A DNA stretch of 64,000 nucleotides, taken from Heterohyrax brucei. Lineage: Eukaryota > Chordata > Mammalia > Hyracoidea > Procaviidae. The position numbers and the translations under genes were made by a program. Within the stretch, counting starts at the first letter, position 1. Each line of letters begins with the position of its first letter. This document shows, one piece after another, positions 10,953 to 21,879 of the stretch. The notes beneath the pieces were generated by a model. It did no database searches. It worked only from the letters and a program-made list of their open reading frames with translations, and was not told where the DNA came from. Location: NCBI GenBank assembly GCA_028571685.1, contig CM053140.1, positions 22,673,501 through 22,737,500 on the forward strand, in the 5' to 3' direction.

Positions 10953-11300
10953 ATGCTCAAACCTCGAGAGGCCAAGCCACGCTCTCTCAGGGCTAAGAGG
11001 AGGGGCAAAATCACCAGCTGCGTGGAGCCCAATGTCATGATGCAAAAGATATGCCAAGTGCTTTGCATGCATGGCACACCAGGACAGCAAAACTTTGTCC
11101 AGTGGACAATGGAAGTGTGCAAACTGCCACAGCGTGCTCTCCACAGGCTCAAAGTGTAGAGACTTTCAGGCACCTCTGAGGCCTTCAAGAACATTATCTC
11201 GAAAATCACCAGAGACCTTGTACTATAAAAATGTGTCAGCAGCTGCCAGAGACAAAACACGAGTGCACAGGTTTCACTTCCTTTATAACTTTGGAGACAG
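10953..11300 (+). pseudogene. Relic of the MARK KA1 domain in the 3' region of the Smok-like gene
   Basis: Just after the stop codon, in a different frame, the sequence reads AKPRSLR, then [10 protein letters not shown], then [15 protein letters not shown] and MEVCKLP. These are recognisable pieces of the C-terminal KA1 domain of MARK kinases. The middle of the domain is missing and the frame breaks again at 11,157, after which GTSEAFKNI-like coding resumes. KA1 binds acidic phospholipid and restrains the kinase in MARKs. Here it can no longer be made as part of the protein. Confidence 0.8.
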
Positions 11301-11381
11301 TGTTTTACAAGGCCACAGAAGTCCCTCAAATTCTCATCACTCGAACCCGGTTCAGATACCACCAAGCCAGTAAGCACACTG

Positions 11382-11500
11382 TGATACCTACCAATCAGGT
11401 CAATGTAGTTTTGATTGAACAGTGAGTCACGAATCTCTTCCTGCCTGTAACCCATGTTCCCCATGGCCTCAATGCACTGTGGGTCCTCATCAACTTCTCT
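11382..11500 (-). pseudogene. Inverted UBA-domain fragment of a Smok-like gene
   Basis: On the minus strand this reads DPQCIEAMGNMGY then [14 protein letters not shown], a MARK/Smok UBA segment. Over roughly 65 bases only about three differ from the UBA-coding part of the intact gene (10,215-10,290), closer than units B, C or D. No kinase or linker sequence continues on either side, so it is an isolated inverted piece. Confidence 0.75.
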
Positions 11501-11954
11501 TGGCCTCAATACCATCTATACATAGCAACAAGTTTGCCTGTGTGAGATCTCACTTAGAGCCAGTGGCACCCCGCAGAAGACAGATCCGTATCATCTGATC
11601 AGGCTCCATGGAGTTGGCCCTTCATGTCGGTTTCCATGAGTATGAGATTCGAGGTTGAGCATCTCCACCACGTCTGGCTCTCAGGTTCATTAAGGTCCCT
11701 TAGAGCACAGGGGAAGGAAAGATTTCTTAAAAACAGACACTGCCAAATTCATCTAATCAGGGCCAGAGAAAGGGATGATTCTGATATGGAAAGCCACTTG
11801 ATTTCCAATAGGGTCCTCAAGCACCCTCTGAAATCCATAGAAAATAGTCAATCAGCTGGACAGTGAACCCGGTAGTGCACAATTCAACTCCACAAAGACA
11901 CACCTTGAAAGAAAGGCTTGCAGTCTCATTCTCAAGTATCTGGCATTTGAGGAA

Positions 11955-13262
11955 AATTAGAAAAAGTCCATGAAACATGAACTATGGCTTGAGTATACCC
12001 CACCTGAATTCAGAGACCATCTCAAGAAGAGATTTGCAGCATGACAAATGACTGACCCAACACCAAACAAACTGTGGAAGGACATCGTACAGGAAGAAGA
12101 CATCTCTAAAAGGCAGGAGAAAAAGCAAAGAGCAAAATGAATGACACTGAAGCTTGTTCTTCAACATTCAGGAAGTAAAGCAAAAAGAACTGATGAGGTA
12201 AAGAGCTCAACAAAGGAATTCAAAGGACATCTGGAGAAGAAAAATTAAAATATTACACTGAAATGACCAAGGACCTGGATACAGAAAAGGAAAAGGGAAG
12301 AAGAGGCTTGGCATTTCTCAAGCTGAAAGAATGGAAGAAAAATTCGATACTCAAGTTACAGTACTCAATGATTCTACAGGAAAAATAGGAAACAACTCAA
12401 GAAGCATCATAAGATGATAGAAAGAATACACAGAGTCATTATACCCCAAAGCCCTGGTGAACGTGCAGTCATTTGAAGAGGTAGCATATGGTCAAGAACC
12501 AACTATACGGAAGGAAGAAGTCAACGTGGAATTCAAGGCACTGGAGAAAAAGGAGGCTCCAGAACTTCACAGAGAATCAACTGAGAGGTTTATCAAATGG
12601 ATACAGCACTGCCAGTGCTCACTAACATTTGCCACGGAAACTCGGGGGACAGTTACCTGGCCAACAGGCTACAAGAGATTCGGATTGATCCCTATTCCTA
12701 AGAAATCTGATCCAACCAGATGTGCAAATTATCCAAAAAGCTCACTACAACGTGCAAGTCCAATTTCACGAAACATCCATCCAAAGTGACTGCAACAGTG
12801 TATTGACATGAAATGGTCAGAAGTTCCAGGTAGATTCAGAAGAGCCTGTGGAACCAGGGATAGCATGGCTGATGTCAGATGGATCTTGCCTGAAAGTAGA
12901 GAATATCAGAAAGATGTTTCACTGGGTTTCATTGACCATGCAAAGGCATTCCATCCTGTAGATCACAAGAAATTATGGAAACCCTTGTGGAAAAGAGGAA
13001 TTCAGAACACTTAACTGTACCTGTGAGGAATCTGTATATAGCTTCAGAGGTGGTCCTGCCAACAGAACGAGTGGACACTGCATGCTTTAAAGCCCAGAAA
13101 GCGGTGTATCAGGGTTATATCTTTTCATCATACCTTTCAATCCGTATGTTCAGGAAATATCAGAGAAGTTGGACCCCTGAAAAAGAAAGAGACATCAGGA
13201 TTGGAGAAAGACTCATTAACAACCTGTGTTATGCAGACAACACCATCAGTTACTTGTATTGA
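11955..13262 (+). mobile_element. RTE/BovB-like LINE, central part with RT domain, decayed
   Basis: Contains RTE blocks 'taagaaatctgatccaacc', 'tagattcagaagagcctgtg', 'cagatggatcttgcctgaaa' and, near 13,195-13,260, RLINNLCYADN, the YADD-type RT active site with the second Asp replaced by Asn. Frameshifts prevent a full ORF. A 370-bp piece to 13,630 also looks RTE-associated. Confidence 0.8.
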
Positions 13263-13634
13263 TGGGGACTGTGTCTTGCTGGGATGCTGCAAGTTAGGCC
13301 ACAGGTATTGACATACCCTCAGAGTCACCCACAGTGGACAGGATTCAGCTCAGCTTCCACACTAAGACAGATTAGGAAGAAGGACCGGGAAGGCTACCCC
13401 TGAAAGGAACAAGCCAGTGAAAACCCAATGAACAGCAACAGAACACTGCCAGAGATAATGCCAGAGAATCAGGACCCCAAGTCGAAAGGTCTCCATAAAA
13501 CAAGAGAGGAAGAGCTGCCTCCTCTCAAAGTAGAACGAACATTCATGATGTGGATGGAGTAAAGCCCTCAGGATCTTCCTTGGCTGGTGCGGCAGGACGT
13601 GAGATGTGAGAAAAAGCTGCAAGCAGCCATTAAT

Positions 13635-15495
13635 AATGGGAACGTGGAATGGATGAAGTCAGAATCCAAGAAAATTGGAAATTATCCAAAACGAAATGGA
13701 ATGCACAAATACTGACACACTAGGCATGACTGAACTGAAGTAGACCGGTAGTGACCATTTTGAGTCAGACGATCACATGCCAGGAAGGAAAACTTAAAGA
13801 GGAATGGTGTTGCATTCATCATAAAAAAGAACATATCAAGCTCTATCCTGAAGTACAATGCTGTCAGGGTAGGACACTGTCAAAACACCTACAAAGAAGG
13901 TTAGTTAACACAACCATTATTCAGATTTATACACCAACCACTAAGCCAAAGATGAAGAAACTGAAGACTTCTACCAGCTTCTGCAGTCCAAAATGGATGG
14001 AACACGCAATCAGGATGCAGGGTTAATTACTAGTGATGGGAATGCAACAGTCTGAAACAAAGCAGGATCACTAGTTGGAAAATACAACCTTGGTGACAGC
14101 AATGATTTCGCAGACAACGTGACACAATCTTGCAAGACCAATGACTGCTACACTGCAAGCACCTTTTCTCACCAACATAAATAACATGAACGATGTTTAC
14201 ACAGGAATCAAACCAATTGCACCTGTGCAAAGAGATGATGGAAAAGCTCCATTATCATTGGTTAGAACAGACACAGTGCTGACTCCCTCACAGACCGTCC
14301 ACCGCGCCCATGCAAGTTCAAAGTGGAACAGAAGAAACCTGAAACAAATCCACCAGAGTCAAGGTACAACCTTGAATATACCCCACTTAAGTTGAGAGAG
14401 TCTCAAGAACAGATCTGATGCATTGAACACTACTGACCAAAGACCAGACAAGTTGTGGAATTACATCAAAAACATCCTTCATGAAGAAACCCAGAGATCA
14501 TTAGAAAGACAGGAAACGAAGAAAGAAAAAACAAACTGCACGTCAGAAAAGACTGTGAAACTTACTCTTGAACACCAAATAGCTAAAGCAAAAGGAAGGA
14601 AAGATGAACTAAAACAACCAAACAGCAGATTTCAAAGGGCTGCTGAAGAAGACAAAGCATTAGAAAAACACGAACGTACAGCTGGAATAGAAAACCAAAG
14701 GGGAAAAACAGACTCTGCATTTCTCAAGCTGAAAGAACTCAATTACAACTTCCGGCCTCCAGTCCCAACAGCGAAGGATTCCACAGGAAAAGCACTAAGA
14801 TGAAAGGAATAAACACAGTCATTGACCAGAAAGAACTGGCAGAGCTCCAGCCATTTTAAGCGGTAGCACATGATCGAGAACTGATGGACTGAAGGAAGGT
14901 GAAGCCGCACTGAAGGCGATGGCGAACAACATGTACCCAGGAATCGACGGATATCCACTGAGATGCTTCAACAAACGGGTGTAGGGTCGCAACAGCTCAC
15001 CAAGTGCTATGCCAAGGGCTGTGGCTGCAGAAGGCCCCTTTCAGGGACTGAAGACGACCTTCAAGACTAAAGCACACCCAGCTCAAGCCCTGACGTTTTT
15101 AATCGCATCCTACGCATGCCAAAGCTGGACAATGAATGAGGAAGACAGAAGAACTGACACCTTCGAACTGTGCTTTGGCAGAAGAATGACGAACTACCAG
15201 AAGAACAAACAGATCTGTTCTGCAAGAGGCACAACCACAGTGCTCTCTGGCAGCAAGGATGGCCAGACTGCTTCTTACACACTTTGGACACGTTGTCAGG
15301 GAGCAAGACATCATGCTTACCAGAGTGTCAGCAAAAAACATCCTCAACCAGATACATTCACACAGTGCCTGCTTCCTTGGGCTGAAGCACAAAGTGATTG
15401 TGGACTGGCACAAAATCAGGCAGTGTTTCGGCTGAGCTGGGCATTGAGTTGCTAGGAGTTCGAATCTGCTTGACAGCACTTAACAACAACAACAC
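13635..15495 (+). mobile_element. RTE/BovB-like LINE with endonuclease part and 3' end, internally deleted
   Basis: Starts with 'ggaacgtggaatggatgaag' of the endonuclease region, passes 'ttaaagaggaatggtgttgc', and ends with 'cttgacagcacttaac' and an ACAACAACA tail. The RT region is missing around 14,950-15,060, so it is an internally deleted copy. Confidence 0.8.
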
Positions 15496-15535
15496 CTCCC
15501 TTGTAAACCTCCTAACAGTGACTATGATCTGTGAG

Positions 15536-16769
15536 GTCTGACAGTTACATTCACTAACTTGCCACCGTGCGCTTACGTTTGCAGCAGTGCACAAACAACT
15601 CAGAAATGTTTCATAACCCCGGAATGTCAGGGCTTCACAGCTGTCTTTGTGTCGACATGTGACAGTTTCTCACTGAGTGGCATCCATTGTTGTTGCATGG
15701 CTTTGTGTGCTGTCAAGAGGACATCAGAGCTTGAATTCAAGTACAAATATTAAATTTCTCAGTAAGCTTGACAACAGTGGAAGTGAAAAAAGGGACATGT
15801 TAGTCCAAGTTGATGGGGATAATGCCATAAACAAAACAGCAGTGTACAAACGGATTCAACGTTTTTCTTATGGGAAAGAAAGGGTCACTGAAGAACAGAG
15901 GTCTGTGCAGTCAGTAGCGAGTGGAACTGAAAAACAAAATTCCAAAAATTCAGCAACCTGGGCATCAAAATCATCGCCTGACTGTGTAACAGTAGCAGAC
16001 CATGTAAACATGATAGAGAAACAGGAAAATGTTCACTGAGAATCTTGACATGAGGAAGGTGTGTGCAAAAATAGTCCCGAAGGAGCTCATGGAAGAACAA
16101 AAGCAAAGGACAGTCCAAATTTGCCAAGACCTTTTGGAGAGGCAAGGCAACCTTCTCACTGGTGATCAAACATGGGTGTACCAATACGATGCTGAAACAA
16201 AGCATCCAAGTGCACAGTGGAAGTCGGCCAGTTCTCCACCACCAAAAACTTTCCATTAGTCCAAATCAAAGTCAAAACGATGTTGCTAACCTTTTTTGAT
16301 ATCAAAAGCATTCTCCACGATGAATTTGTACCACGGGACACTTAACAAAGTTTACGGTTTAGAATTGCTCAGATGCCAACGACTCATGGCTCTTGCATCA
16401 CAACAACGCACCAGATCTCAGGGGACCATCTGTGAAAGAGTTTTTCACCAATAAACAACTCACTATATTGGAACACTCTGGCTAACTACCCGACGTGGCC
16501 TCCAGTAACTTTTCTCTTTACCTGAAGATAAAACAAAAATTGAAAGGAACACATTTTGATGACATTCAAGACAGTCCGGGTAATAAGACACCAGCTCTGA
16601 CGGCCATTCCAGACAAAGAGTTCCACAGTTCCTTTGAAGGATGGACTCAGCGCTGGCATTGGTGCACAGTTTCCCAAGGGGAATCGTTGAAGGTGACTGC
16701 AGTGATGTGTAGCAATGAGGTATGTAGCACTTTTTTCTAGGATGAGTTTGTGACTTTCATTGTCAGAAC
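15536..16769 (+). mobile_element. Mariner-like DNA transposon with decayed transposase
   Basis: Inverted ends: left 'gtctgacagttacattcac' and right 'gtgactttcattgtcagaac', which reverse-complement each other with a few mismatches. Between them are transposase pieces in several frames: VTEEQRSVQSVASG, NLDMRKVCAKIVPK (16,038), ICQDLLER and GDQTWVYQYDAETK (16,165-16,205), and the C-terminus HFDDIQ to FEGWTQRW (16,550-16,655). The length of about 1.23 kb fits a full mariner. Stops inactivate it. Confidence 0.8.
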
Positions 16770-16799
16770 TCATATGCCTTCTGCCATTTCAAAGAACCA

Positions 16800-17550
16800 A
16801 CCCAGCGGTGAGGGCTGTGGGAGGGACAGTTGCTGTCGGAACTGGTACAGACGGCAGGGTGAGGACGCACTCACTTCTGATTCCAGCCTCAGAGGAATCA
16901 CCCTCGGGCAGTTCATCTTCATTCTTCCTCCTTGTCAAGTTGGAAGAGGTCAGACACTGCCCGCAATTCAGGTTGAGAGAGGGCTTCAACAGCATGATTC
17001 TTTGCAGTGGCTCCAGACACCTGAAAGAATAAAGATGCTTGGGAAGTGAAACTCTGAAGGCCTGGCAAATTAGTTAGGTTGATGTTCCCTGTAAAGGCAG
17101 AAAAGCTGCGGTAGAAGCGGCCTGGGGCCAAAGCCAGGCCAGATAAGTGGAATGACCTTTAGGGGGCCTGTTCTGGTTTCTATAACCTGGAGGCCAAAAG
17201 CCAGATTCATCTGAATGGGATGACAGTTCAAGTGTGGAGAAGACCCAACTGGAAGATTTTCAAAGGGTAGTAAGTTTGGGATGATGTGTTTAATTCAGCA
17301 GACCATAGATAGTGAAAGTTTCTTTGACCAAGTATTGTAACGCCGACCTCAATGTTTGCTAGAAATGAGTATCAGGTACTACAGGTGACCGTGTTGGAAT
17401 CAACTGGACAGCAACTGATGTTTCTACTGATGACAGGAATTTTTTAACTCTGCTTTTGGCCAGTGCTTCCTAAGACTTGCAGAAAAGGGGACCAAGAGAC
17501 TTGTTCCAGGGAAACACTGACTGTTTAAATGTAGTACCCTATGTATAGAG
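16800..17550. other. Unclassified sequence between mariner and SINE
   Basis: Part of 16,800-17,010 weakly resembles 50,040-50,230 (shared 'gaggtcagacactgc' and 'gggagg.a..ctgctgtc'). No gene or known repeat was recognised in the remainder. Confidence 0.4.
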
Positions 17551-17551
17551 C

Positions 17552-17722
17552 AGAAACCCCGGGGACCTAGCGGTTAACGGCTTTCTCTGCTGAGTATAAG
17601 GACAACAGTTGCTATCTTCCAGGTGCTCCATGGAAACTCCATGGAGCAGTCCTACTCTGTCCTGTAGAGTCACTAGGAGTCAATGTTGACTAGATAGCAT
17701 AGGTTTGCTTGGTTTTTGGGAT
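17552..17722 (+). mobile_element. AfroSINE-type SINE
   Basis: 'ctccatggaaactccatgg', 'ctactctgtcctgtagagtc' and 'aggagtcaatgttgac' follow the AfroSINE consensus order. The tRNA-like head is diverged. Confidence 0.7.
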
Positions 17723-19985
17723 ATATATGGGGTGCATAGGTTGAAAAGTGAGCTCTACCCATGTTTTGCACTTGTTTTGCAGAACCACTCAGAACTGCTG
17801 AGAAAATGGGAGGTTTCACTTGAAGAAGAGTTCAGAGGAAAAAAAGTGGCTGCTTTGCTGTTGCAGTTTCCAATGAGTAGTCTGCTGCTGGATGCATTCA
17901 GGCAGGAAAAGTCAGAGCCCATTACAAGGCAGCCCCTTCCAGGACTGCGAGTTAAAGGCAGCCAGTGGGCAGACAGCTTGGTCAGCTCCCTTAAGGTGAT
18001 CACCCAGGCTCGTTCAATGAGTGCAAGTGGGGAAGTGCGGGACCAAGAGACAGGCTGAGTTTAGACATGTTCCACCGGCACCCTTGGTCCTAACCTGCAG
18101 GTCCAGGGATGAGAGGGAGAGGAAGGGTGGCTGCTCACAAGGAAGGCAGTTGTGGGTAGACTCCTAAGTTTACAGGTAGGATTCGCTGACCTAGCCCAAG
18201 GGGGCTAGCCCAAGGGAGCTGGGGATGAGAGTGTGGGAAGGAGCTGTCTGAAGTGCCTCCCAGTAGGTGTGAACTAGAGAGCCTGAGGCTGCTACCCCTG
18301 CCAATTAGGTTGGATGTCTAGGGAGAAGATGACTAGAACCTAAGCAGATGAAGAGAAAGTGGTTTGAAAGATACGCAAAAGCTGGTGGAGACTGCCACAA
18401 CCTGATGGCTCTCTGTGGACTGGATTTTGCTAATGGACATGAAACCCCAACTAACATCCTTTGCCCACCTTTCTTTCTCTTACTAACCGCAAACTTCTTT
18501 CTGAGTCATCTTTTCCAGGAAATCACAGCAGACGGCTCCACCCACGACACCTGCCAGACCTACAACCTCACAGCATGTGCAGATTCAGATCCTGGCCTTC
18601 CCTGACACAGGATCAAATTATCACCAGAAAGGAAGATGCTTCCTGGCCTGTCCTTTCACTATAGACCATCTCAGAAGCCATGACAGAAGAGGATGCAACT
18701 TCTGGATCTCCTCATGTGGACATGGGGCAGGGGACCTAACGGCAGAGAATTCCAGTACCAAACCCAACCACTGGACAACACTGGAAATAGAAAGCTTTTG
18801 AGCCCCCAGGGGCAATGAACACAGGGTGTTAAGTTGCTAGGCCCCTGTTGCTCCTTATCTGCATAGACAATAAACTTGGAATAGTTACCCTTGCAATTGG
18901 TCTCTCTCTTATTTCGATCAACTAATAAGACAGGACAAGAACCCATGCTCCAAGTTCTAACTGGAACCACATTCTTCAAGATCAAAGAACATGCTCTTCA
19001 ACTCAGTACTGACTTGACAAAGGTGGCCAGTTTGAACACTGGCTATCTAAAACAAGGGAAGAGAAAGTCACCAGGAGGCTGGCTTACAGGCTTTCAGGAA
19101 TGTGCTTATGTGAAATGAAGGGGACAAATAGATTCTTCTTTTCCTGATGAGGCTGGAAAAGAGAGTGTCACTGGAAAAAACTACAGCTTCTCTTTCCCTG
19201 CCCCAAGTCGTCCAACTCTGAGACAGATTTTAGGGAGGGGGACTCAAAGGAAACTTTGATGTTATGTCCTAACAGACCCAGGGAGCAAGGAAAATATTTC
19301 TCCATCAAGGTCTCCCTCAAATTTTGTCAGGCAAAGTGTAAGTATTTAAAGGGAGTGGGCGTTCCATGCAAAATGTAAATACAAGTACTGGTGCTGATGC
19401 CAGGGAAACAACGTGATCGATTAGGGGTGAAAACAGGTACCCGTTGGTGGGGCTCAGAGGTCCTCTGAAGATACGTATCAGGAACAGGAATGTGGATTTC
19501 CTTTGGTTGGAGGTCCCAGCTGGTGCCTGGATCTTTTACTGGCTCCTTTAACTGTTTTCATGTTTCTAAAAGGCGCTCAAAAACTGTACAGACATTATTT
19601 CCATAGCTCCTGTCAGGGACTTCCTTTCAGGGCCAGGAAATATCAAGACAGGACAAAAAACACGCCAAGTTGACAAAGAGAATTCAATTAAATTTTGGCT
19701 GCCTATTTCAACTTCCCCTTTCAAAATCAAGATGTCTAAAGCTTCCCTCCTGTTTCAAGAGGGTGGGCAAAGAGATGGATAGGATTACCTGATTCACCTC
19801 TCAGTGTTAGTGGGGTTTTCTGAAGACTCTCAAGGATCCCCACCAGACCTACAAGAAAGAACCATGTGGGGAGACATGGCTGGCCCCTGACAGACGGCTG
19901 CATAGGAAAATGAAGGTACTGCTAAGCTGGGCAGCAGCACACCACTGACAGAGTGGAGGCTGCATTTTTATACTCTGTCTCCACC
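17723..19985. other. Unclassified sequence
   Basis: No convincing gene. 18,530-18,960 has an AATAAA at about 18,870 followed by a T/C-rich end and may be part of an old LTR, but no ends or duplications were found. A 117-codon ORF at 17,705-18,058 starts inside the SINE tail and matches nothing I recognise. Confidence 0.4.
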
Positions 19986-19989
19986 AGGG

Positions 19990-20380
19990 TACAGCTGGGG
20001 ACAAGTCAGTGATGGGATCTGAGGTGCCTCCTTCTGTGGCAGGCAGCTGCTTGCCCATTCTTTCAACACTCATGAAGACTGCAAAATGGTTCTCACAGGG
20101 GCTTCTGGGACTGGAGACAGGACTTACTATGGGGTGTCCCACCTGCCCTTGATTCTAGTTCTCTGGTCCCTCTGTTGCAAGCACATCTGGCAGTCACTTC
20201 TAACTCATTGATGCATGCCTCTGAATTGGGTGTAAACTGGCTTCCCTCAAAAAATAACTTTAGAGACAATAAAACAACTCATCCCTGTGAGCAGGTGATA
20301 AGATAAGCTGCTTATCACTCTGGAGTGTTCCAAAGTGTGGCTGGGTAGCCCCGACTCCAAGCAATTTCATATTTGTAATT
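19990..20380. repeat. Short duplicated segment, partner at 48,690-49,100
   Basis: Shared ordered blocks include 'acaggggcttc', 'aggacttactatg', 'gcctctgaa(t/c)tggg', 'aactcatccc' and 'cactctgga(g/a)tg'. Order and spacing agree, but relative to the 21.9-24.4 kb duplication the two copies are not collinear. Confidence 0.5.
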
Positions 20381-21879
20381 CCTGAAGGAAATATTGATGG
20401 AGGTCTCTTCTACTTCTGCTTCATGCAAAACAGGGGTGCATGCCTGCCCATTATTGTAGAAATCCCTCCTGACTATGCTGATGATCTCTAAGGACCAGGA
20501 TGACCACTGGTAGGTATTCGTTAGAACCCATGCAGCATCATTTATTTGACTGGGAACACTTAAAACCTGGAAGACACAAATTTAACAAGGAGCTTAAAGA
20601 GGCAAAGCCTGAAAATAAACAACAAAAGATTATCCGCCAAGGTCATAATGTCAGTAAAATTCAAGTAGTTGATGGGAGATGTACCAGTGAACAAAAGTTG
20701 GCTCCTGCGACAGCTTCCCTAAAAGACAGCCTTCAAGATTATCTTTGCTATTGTCTTTACACCTCAGGGATCCTTGGATGTCTCCTTGTGAGTCTACCCC
20801 CAGCTGGGTCACACACTCCATGCTGAAGGACAAGGAATAATGACACATCAATGATTAACACCCGGACTTAGTTGACATCCTAGATAGAGGCCATTACAGG
20901 CTGTTTAAATTCCTAGTGCTGGTTTGCCACAGGATGACACTTGCCTTTTCATGAGGTTAGTAAGCAGGAGGCAGCAGTATTCTCATTACTTGCAGTGCCG
21001 GAGTGAGGAGACTCAACTTACCTCAACATCTTAGTCCAAGGCCTTCATTTACCTTTTACGTGTATAAGACAAGAGAGGGTGTGTTTCCTTATGTCTAATA
21101 TTATCAGAATGTAGACTAAGAACAGAACTATTCCTTGCAGTAGTGATCTATTTCATGGACATATTTGTGATGGTAACTAACTCAACACATCTGGTGTATG
21201 GAATGATGTTACAACACGGGACTAAATAGTTCTTTGTCTACTTTGAATGGACAGATTGCACTCTTGGGATAACAAAACGTTTCAGGCTCTTTTGTGATCC
21301 CATGTCAGCTTGGCTTATGAGGTCAGTGAGCACTGTTTCTGTCTTCCATCTCACCAGAAACTTCATTTGTCATTTGTTGTCTTACAGTGATTTGACAGCT
21401 TCTCGAAGATTCTTTGAATTCTATTATACCATAAGTAGGAATAAAAACTCTTAGAAATGACTAATGCTAGCCTGAGTGCTGGACCGATGAGACTTCTCCT
21501 GATGCAACATTACCTTTCCAATATGGACTAGCATCATTACTATGAATAGCTAAAGGTCATCTTAAAGTTCCCAAAGCACATCAGAAACATATTCATGAGC
21601 AGTCTAAACAAGAGACTGTCTACATAAATTCACTATCAGTTGGAAAGGAATCATCGAAATTAGTCTAGCTGGAGCTGACACGAAAAAACATGGGTCTATA
21701 ATCAGCACACAAATTTTGTTGAGAGAAAACAGAACTTACAGAAACACACGTGAGAAGTTTTCATCAGAGAACGAATGATTATCAAGGTAATATAGGATGG
21801 ACCTCTCCCATTGGAAGTCTTCAATTACTCTCTTCAAAATATGCCAAGTGTCCCTCTGAGGGCAGGCTGCCTGTCCTTG
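20381..21879. other. Unclassified sequence
   Basis: No gene or repeat family recognised. A 108-codon ORF at 20,500-20,826 has no recognisable domain. Confidence 0.4.

Noticed and set aside
10949..11515. 188-codon minus-strand ORF as an independent gene
   Set aside because: Only its first part is a real UBA-derived piece; the rest is antisense to the KA1 relic.
12457..13262. ORFs with CYADN and related motifs as a host gene
   Set aside because: They are broken frames of an RTE reverse transcriptase.
15559..16039. ORFs at 15.56-16.04 kb as a host gene
   Set aside because: They are pieces of a mariner transposase between recognisable inverted ends.
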